Of a stretch of DNA of 21,726 nt, positions 6,326-14,281 are shown piece after piece. Source of the DNA: Syntrophaceae bacterium UBA6109 (GTDB lineage: Bacteria > Desulfobacterota > Syntrophia > Syntrophales > UBA6109); contig DIWJ01000050.1 in NCBI GenBank assembly GCA_002428445.1, forward strand, positions 1-21,726, read 5' to 3'. Numbering within the stretch: the stretch's first letter is position 1; each line of letters starts with the position of its first letter. The notes under the pieces were generated by a model that had not been told where the DNA came from, did not search any database, and saw nothing but the letters and a program-made list of their open reading frames with translations. The position numbers and the translations under genes were made by a program.

Positions 6326-8198
6326 GCGAGAAGCCTTCCGTCAGGCAATACAGATTGTTTTTGATGTGCTTCAAAAGTCCCTTGCCGACATAAGAATCCA
6401 TGTATCGGGACCATGCTCCATTCACATCAAGAAACAGCAGATAACGCACGCCGGTTCTTTTCATTTCCGCAACCGGATCCATATCCCTCTTCCGTTCGAG
6501 ATAATTGATTTTCCTCGAATAATCAGGCCCGTAAAGCGGATAGACCTGGGCCGTTCCGTGGGTAAAACAGGCCAGCGTTTCACCCGGGGGGATCCTGCGC
6601 AAGGCATCCGCCAAATCATCCGGGATAACCGCGCGCTTCCATACGGACGTGGCCGCTCCGGCCTTCCATTCACCCGGAGACATGTACCCCGGACTGATGC
6701 AAGCCATGAAATTCAACAAGGAACTCGTGACGGCCAGAAAGATCAGGCTCCGGCGAATGATCGGCCTTTTCATGCGACTCGCGACGATGCCGAAGCCCAT
6801 GATAAAAAGGGCGGGAAACCATGATGCAAAACGCATATTCCAGGGATCCGGCTGCACAAAGCCGAAAAGAGAGGCAAGAGAGAGAAGAAATCCGGCGGTC
6901 AGCCAGCGGAAATCCGCTCGCATGATCAGCGCCGGCAGACCGGCCGCCAGACCGCAGGAGAAAATGAACCAGCCCCATCCGGTCATATTCCCCAGATCCG
7001 CCGTATAAGGTTCTCCCCGATCAAAGATCTTCTTCTCAATCAGATCTTGGAAATTGAGGAGCAGTGAATCCCATTTGAAGGCGCCCTGCTGACCCTCGCC
7101 ATGGCCGTCGCCGAATACGAGATTCCCGGCTATCCGGAAATCGGTGGGATGGAACGGATTGTCGAACATCGCATAGTTGCGGGCATACCAGTAGATGCCG
7201 AGAAGTAGCGATGCCGTCAGCACAAAACCTGCTGCAGTGAGGGTATTTCTCCGTACTTCCGTTTCAGGCGACACGACTGTTCGTCCCCAAATGCACCAGA
7301 ACCCGATCAGACAAAGACCCGGCAGGACAAAGACGATTGTGGGCTTGGTCCCCAGCGCCAGGAGAAATCCTGCGGCAATCAAGACAAAATGTTCGAACAG
7401 CCGGTCGCCATTTCTCCGATAATCGAGCAGAAGCGCCAGGATAAACAGATAAATCGAGGTAACGGCAATGTCGTTTTTACAACTGACGGCGTTCATCAGA
7501 ACCGCGGGCGTCAAGGCAAAAATGAGGGAGAGAAAGGCAGACCAGCGAACGGAAAAGTCGAGTGAACGGCCGCATGAATAGACACCGGCGATCGCAAGCA
7601 GGTAAAAGGGAAGCCCCGCAGCTTCAATGAGAAAATCATGGTGAAAAAACAGGACAAACCAGGTCTGGAAAAGCTCGAAATTGGCCGGCCAGAAGCTGCG
7701 CGCCACCGGCGTCGCTAATGCCGCAAGTTTTTGATATTGAACCCACTCTGCCACCTTGGGCAACTGATAAGACATCGTGTCCCAAATATAGGGGGACAAT
7801 ATCCATACATGGGCCAGCATTCTCAATCCTACCAGAAGAGCCACCACGACAAATCCGGCTGTCAGATAAGGATGATGAACACAGGATTTCCAAACATCCG
7901 TTAGATCGTTCCTTATTTTCTGAACAGATGAGGCAATCGGTATTCGAAAGAAAAGGAACAGCAGAACGGATGACGCGATGCTCACGCCTGCCATAATGTT
8001 TCGTTCCAGCATTCCTATGAGCCCCATTGCAAGAACGAAAAGGGATGTATTGAACAGGACGTAAAAAAGCAGGAGGGCACAATCAATATATGGCCGATGA
8101 AGACGGAGGTGTGACCACAGGAAAAGCGAGAACAGGAGGACAAAGAAATTCCCCGCAATCCATTGTAAAAAACCTACGAGGATGTATGATGCCGACAT
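6312..8198 (-). CDS. Polytopic GT-C glycosyltransferase (GT39/ArnT-like)
   Basis: The protein has 628 residues with about ten or more membrane segments. After the third or fourth segment comes an extracytoplasmic loop with SPYIWDTMSYQLPKVAEW (135-152). Its aspartate D140, tyrosine Y144 and following proline match the first-loop catalytic region of lipid-phosphate-sugar-dependent GT-C enzymes (ArnT, PMT). The C-terminal part from about residue 520 is soluble, probably periplasmic. Likely role: transfer of a sugar from a polyprenyl-phosphate donor to the glycan or lipid A in the periplasm; the substrate is unknown. AGGA eight bases before the ATG supports the start. A 130-base gap separates it from the GT2 gene upstream. 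This gene and the small protein after it look less GC-rich than their neighbours. Confidence 0.75.
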   Translation of the reverse strand: MSASYILVGFLQWIAGNFFVLLFSLFLWSHLRLHRPYIDCALLLFYVLFNTSLFVLAMGLIGMLERNIMAGVSIASSVLLFLFFRIPIASSVQKIRNDLTDVWKSCVHHPYLTAGFVVVALLVGLRMLAHVWILSPYIWDTMSYQLPKVAEWVQYQKLAALATPVARSFWPANFELFQTWFVLFFHHDFLIEAAGLPFYLLAIAGVYSCGRSLDFSVRWSAFLSLIFALTPAVLMNAVSCKNDIAVTSIYLFILALLLDYRRNGDRLFEHFVLIAAGFLLALGTKPTIVFVLPGLCLIGFWCIWGRTVVSPETEVRRNTLTAAGFVLTASLLLGIYWYARNYAMFDNPFHPTDFRIAGNLVFGDGHGEGQQGAFKWDSLLLNFQDLIEKKIFDRGEPYTADLGNMTGWGWFIFSCGLAAGLPALIMRADFRWLTAGFLLSLASLFGFVQPDPWNMRFASWFPALFIMGFGIVASRMKRPIIRRSLIFLAVTSSLLNFMACISPGYMSPGEWKAGAATSVWKRAVIPDDLADALRRIPPGETLACFTHGTAQVYPLYGPDYSRKINYLERKRDMDPVAEMKRTGVRYLLFLDVNGAWSRYMDSYVGKGLLKHIKNNLYCLTEGFSHEGR

Positions 8199-8328
8199 TT
8201 AGCAAGTCCTGCACAGAGACTCGAAACCATTAAAAGATAAATCTAAACGGAGACTTTGCTTTCTTAGCATCAGGCGAATCAAGCGGGCACGGTCGAATAT
8301 TGGATTGGATATTGATTTCTCTTGAACC

Positions 8329-9126
8329 CTATTTTTTGCCTATCCTCCTCGCGGCCGCCATCAGCGTATACGCGCCGACGATCCCCCAGCGCACGATCCA
8401 ATGGATCCAGGTCTGGGGTGCGAGCCGGCCGGCATCCCTCGCCGCCGCCTCAAATTCCTCTTTGAACTGCAAACCGAATTTCCGGGCGCTGATGGAACCC
8501 GGATGCCAACGGAAATCGGCCAAAGGCGGACCCGGCACCCGCACCGCGCCGCCCCGTCGCCAAAGGAGCAATGTGAAATCGTAATCCCAGGCGGCCACCA
8601 TGTCTTCCCGAAGATAACCGGCGGCCTCAGCGGCGGAACGGCGGAAAAACATCGCCGGCTGGGAGATGTAGTTGAGGCTCTGAATGGTAAATCGTGAAGA
8701 AAGCGGGAAGAAGGCCTCCTTGAAGCGGGTGATGCCCCGGCGGATTTCCCGGCCCGATTCGTCGATGATCCTGCAAGCGCCGAAGCACAAGGCCCTGTCG
8801 GGATGCTGGGCCATGACCGAGGCAACCCTTTTCAGGACGCCGGGATGATAGCGGTCATCGGCATTGAGCCAGGCGACGATCTCCCCTGAAGCGAGCCGCA
8901 GCCCTTTGTTGATGGCCGAAACCGGCCCCCGATCCGATTCGGAGAGGATCTGCGAGATGTCCCGCCGATAACGCCCGATGATCTCGAGTGAACCATCGGT
9001 GCTGCCGCCGTCGATCACCAGGTACTCCAGATCGACGCCCGCTTCCCTCTGGGAAATCACGCTGCGGAGGGTCTCTTCCAGAAACCTTCCGCCGTTCTTG
9101 TTCGGCGTGACGATTGTAAATTTCAT
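8329..9126 (-). CDS. Glycosyltransferase family 2
   Basis: The protein has 265 residues from ATG 9126. GT-A fold landmarks: MKFTIVTPNKNGGRFLEETL at the N-terminus, VIDGGSTDGS (37-46) and the metal-binding NADDRY (88-93). The later segment WDYDFTLLLWRRGG contains the usual acidic acceptor-side region, and HPGSISARKF resembles the basic loop of WcaA-type enzymes. It would add one sugar from a nucleotide donor on the cytoplasmic side. An in-frame ATG at 9252 would add 42 residues that show no family character and has no Shine-Dalgarno sequence, while GAGG precedes 9126. Donor sugar unknown. Confidence 0.85.
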   Translation of the reverse strand: MKFTIVTPNKNGGRFLEETLRSVISQREAGVDLEYLVIDGGSTDGSLEIIGRYRRDISQILSESDRGPVSAINKGLRLASGEIVAWLNADDRYHPGVLKRVASVMAQHPDRALCFGACRIIDESGREIRRGITRFKEAFFPLSSRFTIQSLNYISQPAMFFRRSAAEAAGYLREDMVAAWDYDFTLLLWRRGGAVRVPGPPLADFRWHPGSISARKFGLQFKEEFEAAARDAGRLAPQTWIHWIVRWGIVGAYTLMAAARRIGKK

Positions 9127-9205
9127 GGATTCCGGCCTCGCCGCCCGGATAAACTCGCACCGTACATTGCGCGGCGCTCGACTTCGCGGACAGGGATTAA
9201 CGCTT

Positions 9206-9236
9206 CCCTTGACCGAAGGGGGGATATTGGCTCCCC
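9206..9236. repeat. Two adjacent small hairpins in the 216-bp gap before the GT2 gene
   Basis: CCCTT (9206-9210)/AAGGG (9216-9220) and GGGGA (9220-9224)/TCCCC (9232-9236) form two neighbouring stems sharing base 9220. They lie between the O-antigen ligase gene and the GT2 gene, and no T-run follows. They may act on mRNA stability or be chance GC-rich pairings. Nothing else is evident in 9127-9342. Confidence 0.25.
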
Positions 9237-9342
9237 TCTGAAAATCCGGCATCAGGTTCGCAACCAGCCGCAGGGCATGGATTGGGCGTCAATCGTTCGC
9301 CTTGCTCCCGGAACTTCTCCCTGCAATCTCGTGTTGCCAACT

Positions 9343-10578
9343 TCAGCAACTCTTCACGGAAGTCTCATCTCCGACCCTGCCCAATTTCCAGACAATGGTC
9401 ATCATGGCCAGCAACGTATAGAAGACGATTTCCGGAACATGACTGAAGAACGGCTCGAAAAATCCGATCACCAGAATCGCGACAAACGCGGCAGCCAGCG
9501 GTCTCCCCCAATGCTCATCCTTCCCCTTCCGGATCGAAATCCAGCTTACCCTGAACGACATGAACAGGATATAGAGAAACAGCGCCAGTCCGACCAGGCC
9601 GGTTCGAATGGCGATGCTGAACGGCCAGGAATGGGGATCCGAGTAGATCGACAAGCTCCGGAATTTTTCAGGAACCCGTTTGCTGTAGGCCTCGAGATCG
9701 ATGTACTTTCCACTGCTGTAAGCTTCCATCCCGAAACCGATGCCCAGGACGGGGTAGTCCTTGATGATTTCGCAGTTGAGATAATGGATGCTCAATCTCC
9801 GCAAAATCGTGTCCTTTTCGGTCAGACGGTCCTTGAGCGAGGGCAACATCGTTAAAATCAACACGATTCCCAGGCCGACGATCATGATTTTCTTATATCG
9901 GAAGCGGAGCATCAAGACGGATAGAAACAGGGCAAGCATGGTGCTGCGAGCCTGTGTCAGAACGCAAATCGCAAATGTCGAGAAGAGGGAGACGGCGGCC
10001 AATGCCTTCCGACGGGAATGGTTCCCCGTGATGAGGTAATGGAGGGAAAAGATCGCGGCGGGAACCACAACGATGCCCACCCAGTTGACCGCCACTTCGG
10101 GAATGCCCGTCACCAGTTTCGTGGACAGGGTGTTCCCGAGGATGCCGTAAAAATAGACGATCTCTCCGATGGAAAACAGGGCGCCGGAGGTGATGATGAT
10201 CCATGAAAGAGTGGACAGCCGTTCCCGGGAATTGAAAAAGTTGATGACAATGTAATAAAACGCCATGTATTTCAGAAGATGCGTTTGATAATCGTGGAGG
10301 GTGTTTTCCATGTCGAGCGCAAAGAACAGCCCGATGGAGACCCACAGGACGAAGAGGGCAAAAGGGATCGTCAGCGGCGATTGGAAGGAGAATTCGATCT
10401 TTCTGAAGCCGGCCAGGACGAGGACGATGAAGAGCGAACCGTAAAAGCAGATCTCCTTGGTGGCCGTTGAAAAAGGGAAGGGATTCAGGAAGATGACAAT
10501 CCCCATGAACGCGGGAACGGTCAGATGGAAGAGTTTGAATATTTTCCCCTGTATATTTCGTTCATCTGATGCATTCAA
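9343..10578 (-). CDS. O-antigen ligase/polymerase family membrane protein (Wzy_C type)
   Basis: The protein has 411 residues and about ten to twelve predicted membrane segments, a usual length for WaaL/Wzy-type proteins. After the middle membrane segments comes TQARSTMLALFL, whose arginine matches the conserved R in this superfamily. A large periplasmic loop holds YPVLGIGFGMEAY and then SDPHSWPFSIAIRTGLVGL, the H-x-rest-G-L-G-like motif with the conserved histidine. Such proteins transfer undecaprenyl-diphosphate-linked glycan to lipid A-core (ligase) or join repeat units (polymerase). Sequence alone does not separate these two. It is probably the first gene of a second transcription unit, since a terminator and promoter lie just upstream. 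The Shine-Dalgarno sequence is weak (AGGA, twelve bases ahead). Confidence 0.8.
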   Translation of the reverse strand: MNASDERNIQGKIFKLFHLTVPAFMGIVIFLNPFPFSTATKEICFYGSLFIVLVLAGFRKIEFSFQSPLTIPFALFVLWVSIGLFFALDMENTLHDYQTHLLKYMAFYYIVINFFNSRERLSTLSWIIITSGALFSIGEIVYFYGILGNTLSTKLVTGIPEVAVNWVGIVVVPAAIFSLHYLITGNHSRRKALAAVSLFSTFAICVLTQARSTMLALFLSVLMLRFRYKKIMIVGLGIVLILTMLPSLKDRLTEKDTILRRLSIHYLNCEIIKDYPVLGIGFGMEAYSSGKYIDLEAYSKRVPEKFRSLSIYSDPHSWPFSIAIRTGLVGLALFLYILFMSFRVSWISIRKGKDEHWGRPLAAAFVAILVIGFFEPFFSHVPEIVFYTLLAMMTIVWKLGRVGDETSVKSC

Positions 10579-10631
10579 TTGCGGTGTCCTATGAAATGAC
10601 TCATTATTTTTGTCCCGGAAACAGCCGCAGA

Positions 10632-10660
10632 ACCCTAATGAAATCGGGCCGGAAAGTCAA
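10632..10660 (-). promoter_or_regulatory. Candidate promoter for the O-antigen ligase gene
   Basis: On the minus strand TTGACT (10660-10655, five of six -35 bases) and TAGGGT (10637-10632, weak -10) are separated by 17 bases. It lies immediately after a terminator-like stem and would start a transcript about 45 bases before the ligase ATG. Confidence 0.4.
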
Positions 10661-10663
10661 GAC

Positions 10664-10691
10664 AAAAAGGCGGGGCGATCCTCCTTCCGCC
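10664..10691 (-). terminator. Intrinsic terminator at the end of the GT2 gene
   Basis: On the minus strand GGCGG (10691-10687) pairs with CCGCC (10673-10669) over a 13-base loop and is followed at once by five Ts (10668-10664). The stem begins just after the GT2 stop codon. It is short, so termination may be partial. Confidence 0.45.
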
Positions 10692-10693
10692 GG

Positions 10694-11608
10694 TCAGGGA
10701 CAACCCCGTAGATGCCACAGGAGAAGCCTGCCGTAAACCGACCATTTTTCGCGCATCCCCCGCCGCAGGCCGAGCGTCAGGAGGCTGCCGAGCGAGGTGA
10801 GAACCCCGTTCACAAACAGGCGAAAAAAAATGACCGCCCGCACCAGAAGATAGACGGGAAGGCTTTCCCACTTCCGGAAATACTGGTAACGGGAGCGGTA
10901 AAAAGCGATCCGGGACAGAATGTCCCCGCCGATGCTCTGACCCTGGTAATGGTAGATCAGCGCGGCGGGCACATGAAAAATTTTCCAGCCGGCGGCCCGC
11001 ATCTGCCGGGCCCAGTCGGTTTCCTCGAAAAAGAAGAAGTAGCGTTCGTCGAACATCCCCACGGCGTCGACGGCGCTTTTGCGGGCCATCAGACAGGCCC
11101 CGATGCCCGAATCGATCTCGATCGGGCCGGCATGGGCGCGCCGCTTGCTTGGAAAACGCCCCGGAAACAGCATTTCCAGCAGCGGGGTGTTCGTCAGGAG
11201 GGTCAGCAGGCTCGGAAACGCCGCAATGGAATTCTGCCGGCTCCCGTCGGCGTTGAGGAGTTGCCCGCTGGCGATGGCCGCCTCCGGATGGGCCTCCAGA
11301 AAAGCGTACAGCTCCCCGACGGCATTTTCCGTCAGCACCGTGTCCGAATTCAGGAGGAGGGCGTAGCGGCCCCGCATGATGCGCAGGGCCTGGTTGTTGG
11401 CGGCGCCGAACCCGCGGTTTTCGGAATTTTCGATCAGACGGACCCTGGGGAACCGCTCCCGCAGCATGCCGACGCAGCCGTCGGTGGAGGCGTTGTCCAC
11501 CACGATGATTTCATACGACAGGCCCCGGACGGTCGTCTCAATCGACTCCAGACACGTTTGCAGGAGTTCCCGTGTGTTCCGGTTCGCAATGATAATCGAT
11601 ACGTCCAT
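10694..11608 (-). CDS. Glycosyltransferase family 2 (WbbL/rhamnosyltransferase-like)
   Basis: The protein has 304 residues. GT-A landmarks are VSIIIANRNTRELLQTCL, VVDNASTDG (37-45), RGFGAANNQAL (65-75) and the metal-binding NSD (87-89). FFFFEETDWARQMRAAGW carries the acidic residues of the acceptor side. The GFGAANNQ signature is typical of rhamnosyltransferases that act on lipid-linked O-antigen intermediates, but the donor is only a guess. The C-terminal 70 residues are basic and hydrophobic, with a likely membrane-associated helix near 245-275. Three bases separate it from the WaaE-like gene upstream. It has a close relative in this cluster at 14282-15178. Confidence 0.87.
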   Translation of the reverse strand: MDVSIIIANRNTRELLQTCLESIETTVRGLSYEIIVVDNASTDGCVGMLRERFPRVRLIENSENRGFGAANNQALRIMRGRYALLLNSDTVLTENAVGELYAFLEAHPEAAIASGQLLNADGSRQNSIAAFPSLLTLLTNTPLLEMLFPGRFPSKRRAHAGPIEIDSGIGACLMARKSAVDAVGMFDERYFFFFEETDWARQMRAAGWKIFHVPAALIYHYQGQSIGGDILSRIAFYRSRYQYFRKWESLPVYLLVRAVIFFRLFVNGVLTSLGSLLTLGLRRGMREKWSVYGRLLLWHLRGCP

Positions 11609-11611
11609 TTC

Positions 11612-12382
11612 TCAACGATGCCCGCTTCGTTCGCTCAGCTTGGCGTATTTGAAAAATTTGTTGATCGCATCCGTCAGGGCAAGCGTCAGTCCCTGCGGAC
11701 CGTCCAGGAAACCGCCGCGAAGGAAATAATCCTGGAAGAAGGTGAGCTTGGCGCGCAGAAACGCCCCCCAGATCGTGGCTCTCCTGCCCTCGGCAAAGGC
11801 CTCCTCCGCGCCGAGCGTGGAGTAGCGGTCGATCTTCCGGAGGATCGGGCCGAAGCGGCTCTCCGTCCAGTGCTCGATCGGAACATTTAAAGGCTCGACG
11901 GCCCCATCGACGGTGATCGCCTCATGGACGCTGACCGGGGTCAGGCGGCCCTGCCCCTTCCGAAAGAGGCGAACCACGCGATCGGGCCACCACCCCGCAT
12001 GGCGGATCCAACGGCCCTGGAAAAAATTCTTTCTCGGAAAGCTGTAACCGGCCACGGCGCCCGGAGGAGCCAGGACAATCCGGCGGATCGCGTCGGCCGT
12101 TTCGGCGGGAATGCGCTCATCGGCGTCCAAAACGAGGATCCAGTCCTCCCGGCAACGGTCGACGGCAAACTGCTTCTGCGGCCCGAAGCCCCGCCATGCC
12201 TCCGTGAAAACATCGCAGCCGAAGTCGGCGGCAATCCGCGGCGTCCCATCCCCGCTCCCGGAATCCACGACGACGATCTGGCGGGCAAAGGCGACGCTCT
12301 CCAGACAACCGGGAAGGTTCTCCGCCTCATTGCACGCAATCAGGGCGATGGAAAGCGGGATCTTTTCATCCATCGGGCTCAT
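11612..12382 (-). CDS. Glycosyltransferase family 2, WaaE/KdtX-like LPS core enzyme
   Basis: The protein has 256 residues, the usual length for this subfamily. LSIALIACNEAENLPGCLESV opens a GT-A domain. VVDSGSGDGT and WILVLDADERIP (81-92, DADE at 86-89) give the nucleotide and metal sites. RWIRHAGWWPDRVVRLFRKG followed by VHEAI is the hallmark of WaaE/KdtX proteins, which add glucose to the inner-core heptose of LPS. The substrate here is inferred from that resemblance. A GGAG five bases before ATG 12382 favours this start over the ATG at 12373. Role: core extension on the cytoplasmic face of the inner membrane. Confidence 0.87.
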   Translation of the reverse strand: MSPMDEKIPLSIALIACNEAENLPGCLESVAFARQIVVVDSGSGDGTPRIAADFGCDVFTEAWRGFGPQKQFAVDRCREDWILVLDADERIPAETADAIRRIVLAPPGAVAGYSFPRKNFFQGRWIRHAGWWPDRVVRLFRKGQGRLTPVSVHEAITVDGAVEPLNVPIEHWTESRFGPILRKIDRYSTLGAEEAFAEGRRATIWGAFLRAKLTFFQDYFLRGGFLDGPQGLTLALTDAINKFFKYAKLSERSGHR

Positions 12383-12457
12383 TCTCTCTCCGACGATTCG
12401 TCATTGTTCCGGCAACGCCGAATGACAGCCATTTGCCATCTCCATCCTGACCCGCAT

Positions 12458-13426
12458 CTATCCGCTGTTTGACACACTCTTCGGGAAAGGCTCGCTCTCC
12501 TTTGGTTTCCGGATGGTGTACAGCCGCACCCCGTTCGATTTGTCCTCGCGCGCATTCATCATGTTCAGAACATGCCCGGCGTCGAGAACAGGGATCGAAT
12601 GCCGTTGCGCCGCATCGACGCAAATCGGCAAGGCGCCCGCGCCCGCGCCCGCCAGACAAAGATCCGTATCGGGTGAAATCCGCTCCAGGAACCCGTCCCG
12701 CATCGTTTCCCACCGGGTGGCGATGTACTCGGCGGGAATTTGCGTAAAAACGATCTCCGGCCGGCTCCCGAAGCGGGCAAACCATGACCGGCATGCCTCC
12801 GGGTCAAAGTGCGAGGTGAGGATGCCCACCTTCCTGCCGTCCACCAGGCGGGCGAAGACCTCCGAGGTCAGGTAGGCATAAACCGCATAGAAGGGAATGT
12901 AGTTTCCATCGTTGAGTTCGACGCCGTTTTCCCGGAGAAAATCCAGGAAACCGCCCGAGGAGGGCTCCTCCGGACGGAGAAACAACGGGAGCAGCCCTTT
13001 CTTTCGCCCGCGGACGATATTGCCGGGAAAGATGAGGGGCGCCATCTTCCCTCCCGCGGCAAGCCTCCTGAGGGCATCGATGTGCAGCGGCATGGCCCTG
13101 CGGATGGCGGCGACCGATTCGGCCTGCCGGTAGAGGCCGTTGCAGTCCAGGCTGCATCGGTAAAAGGCGTACTCCCCGTCGGCAAATCGAACGACCGGGG
13201 CGGGACGCCGCTCCGCCATGCCCCGCCGGACGTAATCGTGCAGCCGTTCCAGGTAATCGGTCGCCGTCTCCACGCCGCGATGGAAGAGGCAGGTCTCCTC
13301 CTCCAGGATTTCGGGCGCGTAGGCCCGGGCAACCGGCTCATTGTCGATATCGGGCAGGTCGAGCCGGGCAAAGCGGAACTCCCCACCAGCAGTCAACGCC
13401 CGCAGATAATCTCCACTTCCCTTCAT
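12458..13426 (-). CDS. GT-D-fold-like putative glycosyltransferase
   Basis: The protein has 322 residues from ATG 13426. PVVRFADGEYAFYRCSL (77-93) resembles the RFGDGE region of GT-D (DUF1792) glycosyltransferases, in which DxE binds metal; DGE is at 83-85. The later segments GRKVGILTSHFDPEA (197-211) and DLCLAGAGAGALPICVDAA (255-273), then IPVLDAGHVLNM, fit the end of that domain. The first 60 residues are not recognisable. The start is set by an ATGA overlap with the methyltransferase stop (13426-13423) and by GGAAGG eight bases ahead; the open frame extends to 13753 but that part overlaps the methyltransferase gene. Its role is presumably to add a sugar within the glycan, though the acceptor is unknown. 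Recognition rests on short motifs. Confidence 0.6.
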   Translation of the reverse strand: MKGSGDYLRALTAGGEFRFARLDLPDIDNEPVARAYAPEILEEETCLFHRGVETATDYLERLHDYVRRGMAERRPAPVVRFADGEYAFYRCSLDCNGLYRQAESVAAIRRAMPLHIDALRRLAAGGKMAPLIFPGNIVRGRKKGLLPLFLRPEEPSSGGFLDFLRENGVELNDGNYIPFYAVYAYLTSEVFARLVDGRKVGILTSHFDPEACRSWFARFGSRPEIVFTQIPAEYIATRWETMRDGFLERISPDTDLCLAGAGAGALPICVDAAQRHSIPVLDAGHVLNMMNAREDKSNGVRLYTIRKPKESEPFPKSVSNSG

Positions 13427-14277
13427 GGCAACGCCCTTCCGCCGCCCGTTTTTCCGCTCTTCCGCGCGACGACCGCATAGCTGTGACCCGAATAGCAGCG
13501 GGCGACCAGCCGGGCGATCGCCGTGGGAACCATGATCCGTTCGAGCCGCTCCTTTACGGATTCGGACAGGTAGCTTTTCCGGCGGATGGTTCTGAAGCCG
13601 TATTTCGCCAGCAGTCCGCACAGGGTCTCCGGCGTAAAATGGTACAGATGGAAGGGAAGATGCCAGCCCTTCCAGTTCTGCCAGGCATACCGGGCGTCCG
13701 TCGCGGTATAATTCGGAACGTCCACCACCAGCAGCCCTCCCGGTTTCAACCACTTCTGCGTCTTTTGCAGGTAAACCCGCGGATCGCGCGCATGCTCAAG
13801 AAAATGCCACATGGTGATGATATCGAACGATGCGGACGGATAGTCAATCTCTTCGAGGGTCCCGATGGCCACCGGTATCTTCAAATGATCCCGGACGTAG
13901 GTCGCGGAATCCGCCGAAATGTCCATCCCTTCGACATCATATCCCCAATCGCGGCAGGCCGCCAGGAAGTAGCCCATCCCACAGCCGATGTCCAGGATCC
14001 TTCCGGATCGTTTCGCACGGCGAAAAAATCGGATCCGGTGCGTCTCGTGGGAAAGACGCCGATGAATCTCCGACGAACCGACGTCAAGGCCCACGCCGTA
14101 CAGATCCTCCAAATAGCTGTTTTGGTAAAGATCGCCCAGCTCGCGCTGATCGGGATGGGGATCCAGAACGCCCAGGCCGCATCCTTTGCACCGGAGGACC
14201 GTCCACTGATCCTTCCGGATGAGCGGTTCCCGCTCCGGGCTGCCGCAGAGGATGCAGTTCTTATAGGCACGTTCCAC
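13423..14277 (-). CDS. SAM-dependent methyltransferase with N-terminal zinc-ribbon-like motif
   Basis: The protein has 284 residues from a GTG start at 14277. Two CxxC pairs (residues 8/11 and 30/33) form a probable zinc ribbon. The class I methyltransferase core follows with ILDIGCGMGYF (about 94-104) and the post-motif HFLEHARDP near 158. This arrangement is common in methyltransferases that modify sugars or cap glycan chains in surface polysaccharide loci. An in-frame ATG at 14322 would overlap the GT2 gene by 41 bases. I prefer GTG because AAGGAG lies eight bases ahead and the gap to the upstream stop is then only four bases. It shares an ATGA overlap with the GT-D-like gene downstream. 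The methylated position is unknown. Confidence 0.83.
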   Translation of the reverse strand: MERAYKNCILCGSPEREPLIRKDQWTVLRCKGCGLGVLDPHPDQRELGDLYQNSYLEDLYGVGLDVGSSEIHRRLSHETHRIRFFRRAKRSGRILDIGCGMGYFLAACRDWGYDVEGMDISADSATYVRDHLKIPVAIGTLEEIDYPSASFDIITMWHFLEHARDPRVYLQKTQKWLKPGGLLVVDVPNYTATDARYAWQNWKGWHLPFHLYHFTPETLCGLLAKYGFRTIRRKSYLSESVKERLERIMVPTAIARLVARCYSGHSYAVVARKSGKTGGGRALP

Positions 14278-14281
14278 GGAG

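Noticed and set aside
9127..9252. Longer start for the GT2 gene at 8329-9126
   Set aside because: The 42 extra residues have no family similarity and ATG 9252 has no Shine-Dalgarno, while 9126 begins exactly at the first GT-A strand.
10712..11890. A 392-codon plus-strand open frame over two GT2 genes
   Set aside because: It spans two convincing minus-strand genes antisense and has no domain character.
13427..13753. Longer start for the GT-D-like gene
   Set aside because: It would overlap the methyltransferase gene by over 300 bases; ATG 13426 has a Shine-Dalgarno and an ATGA overlap.
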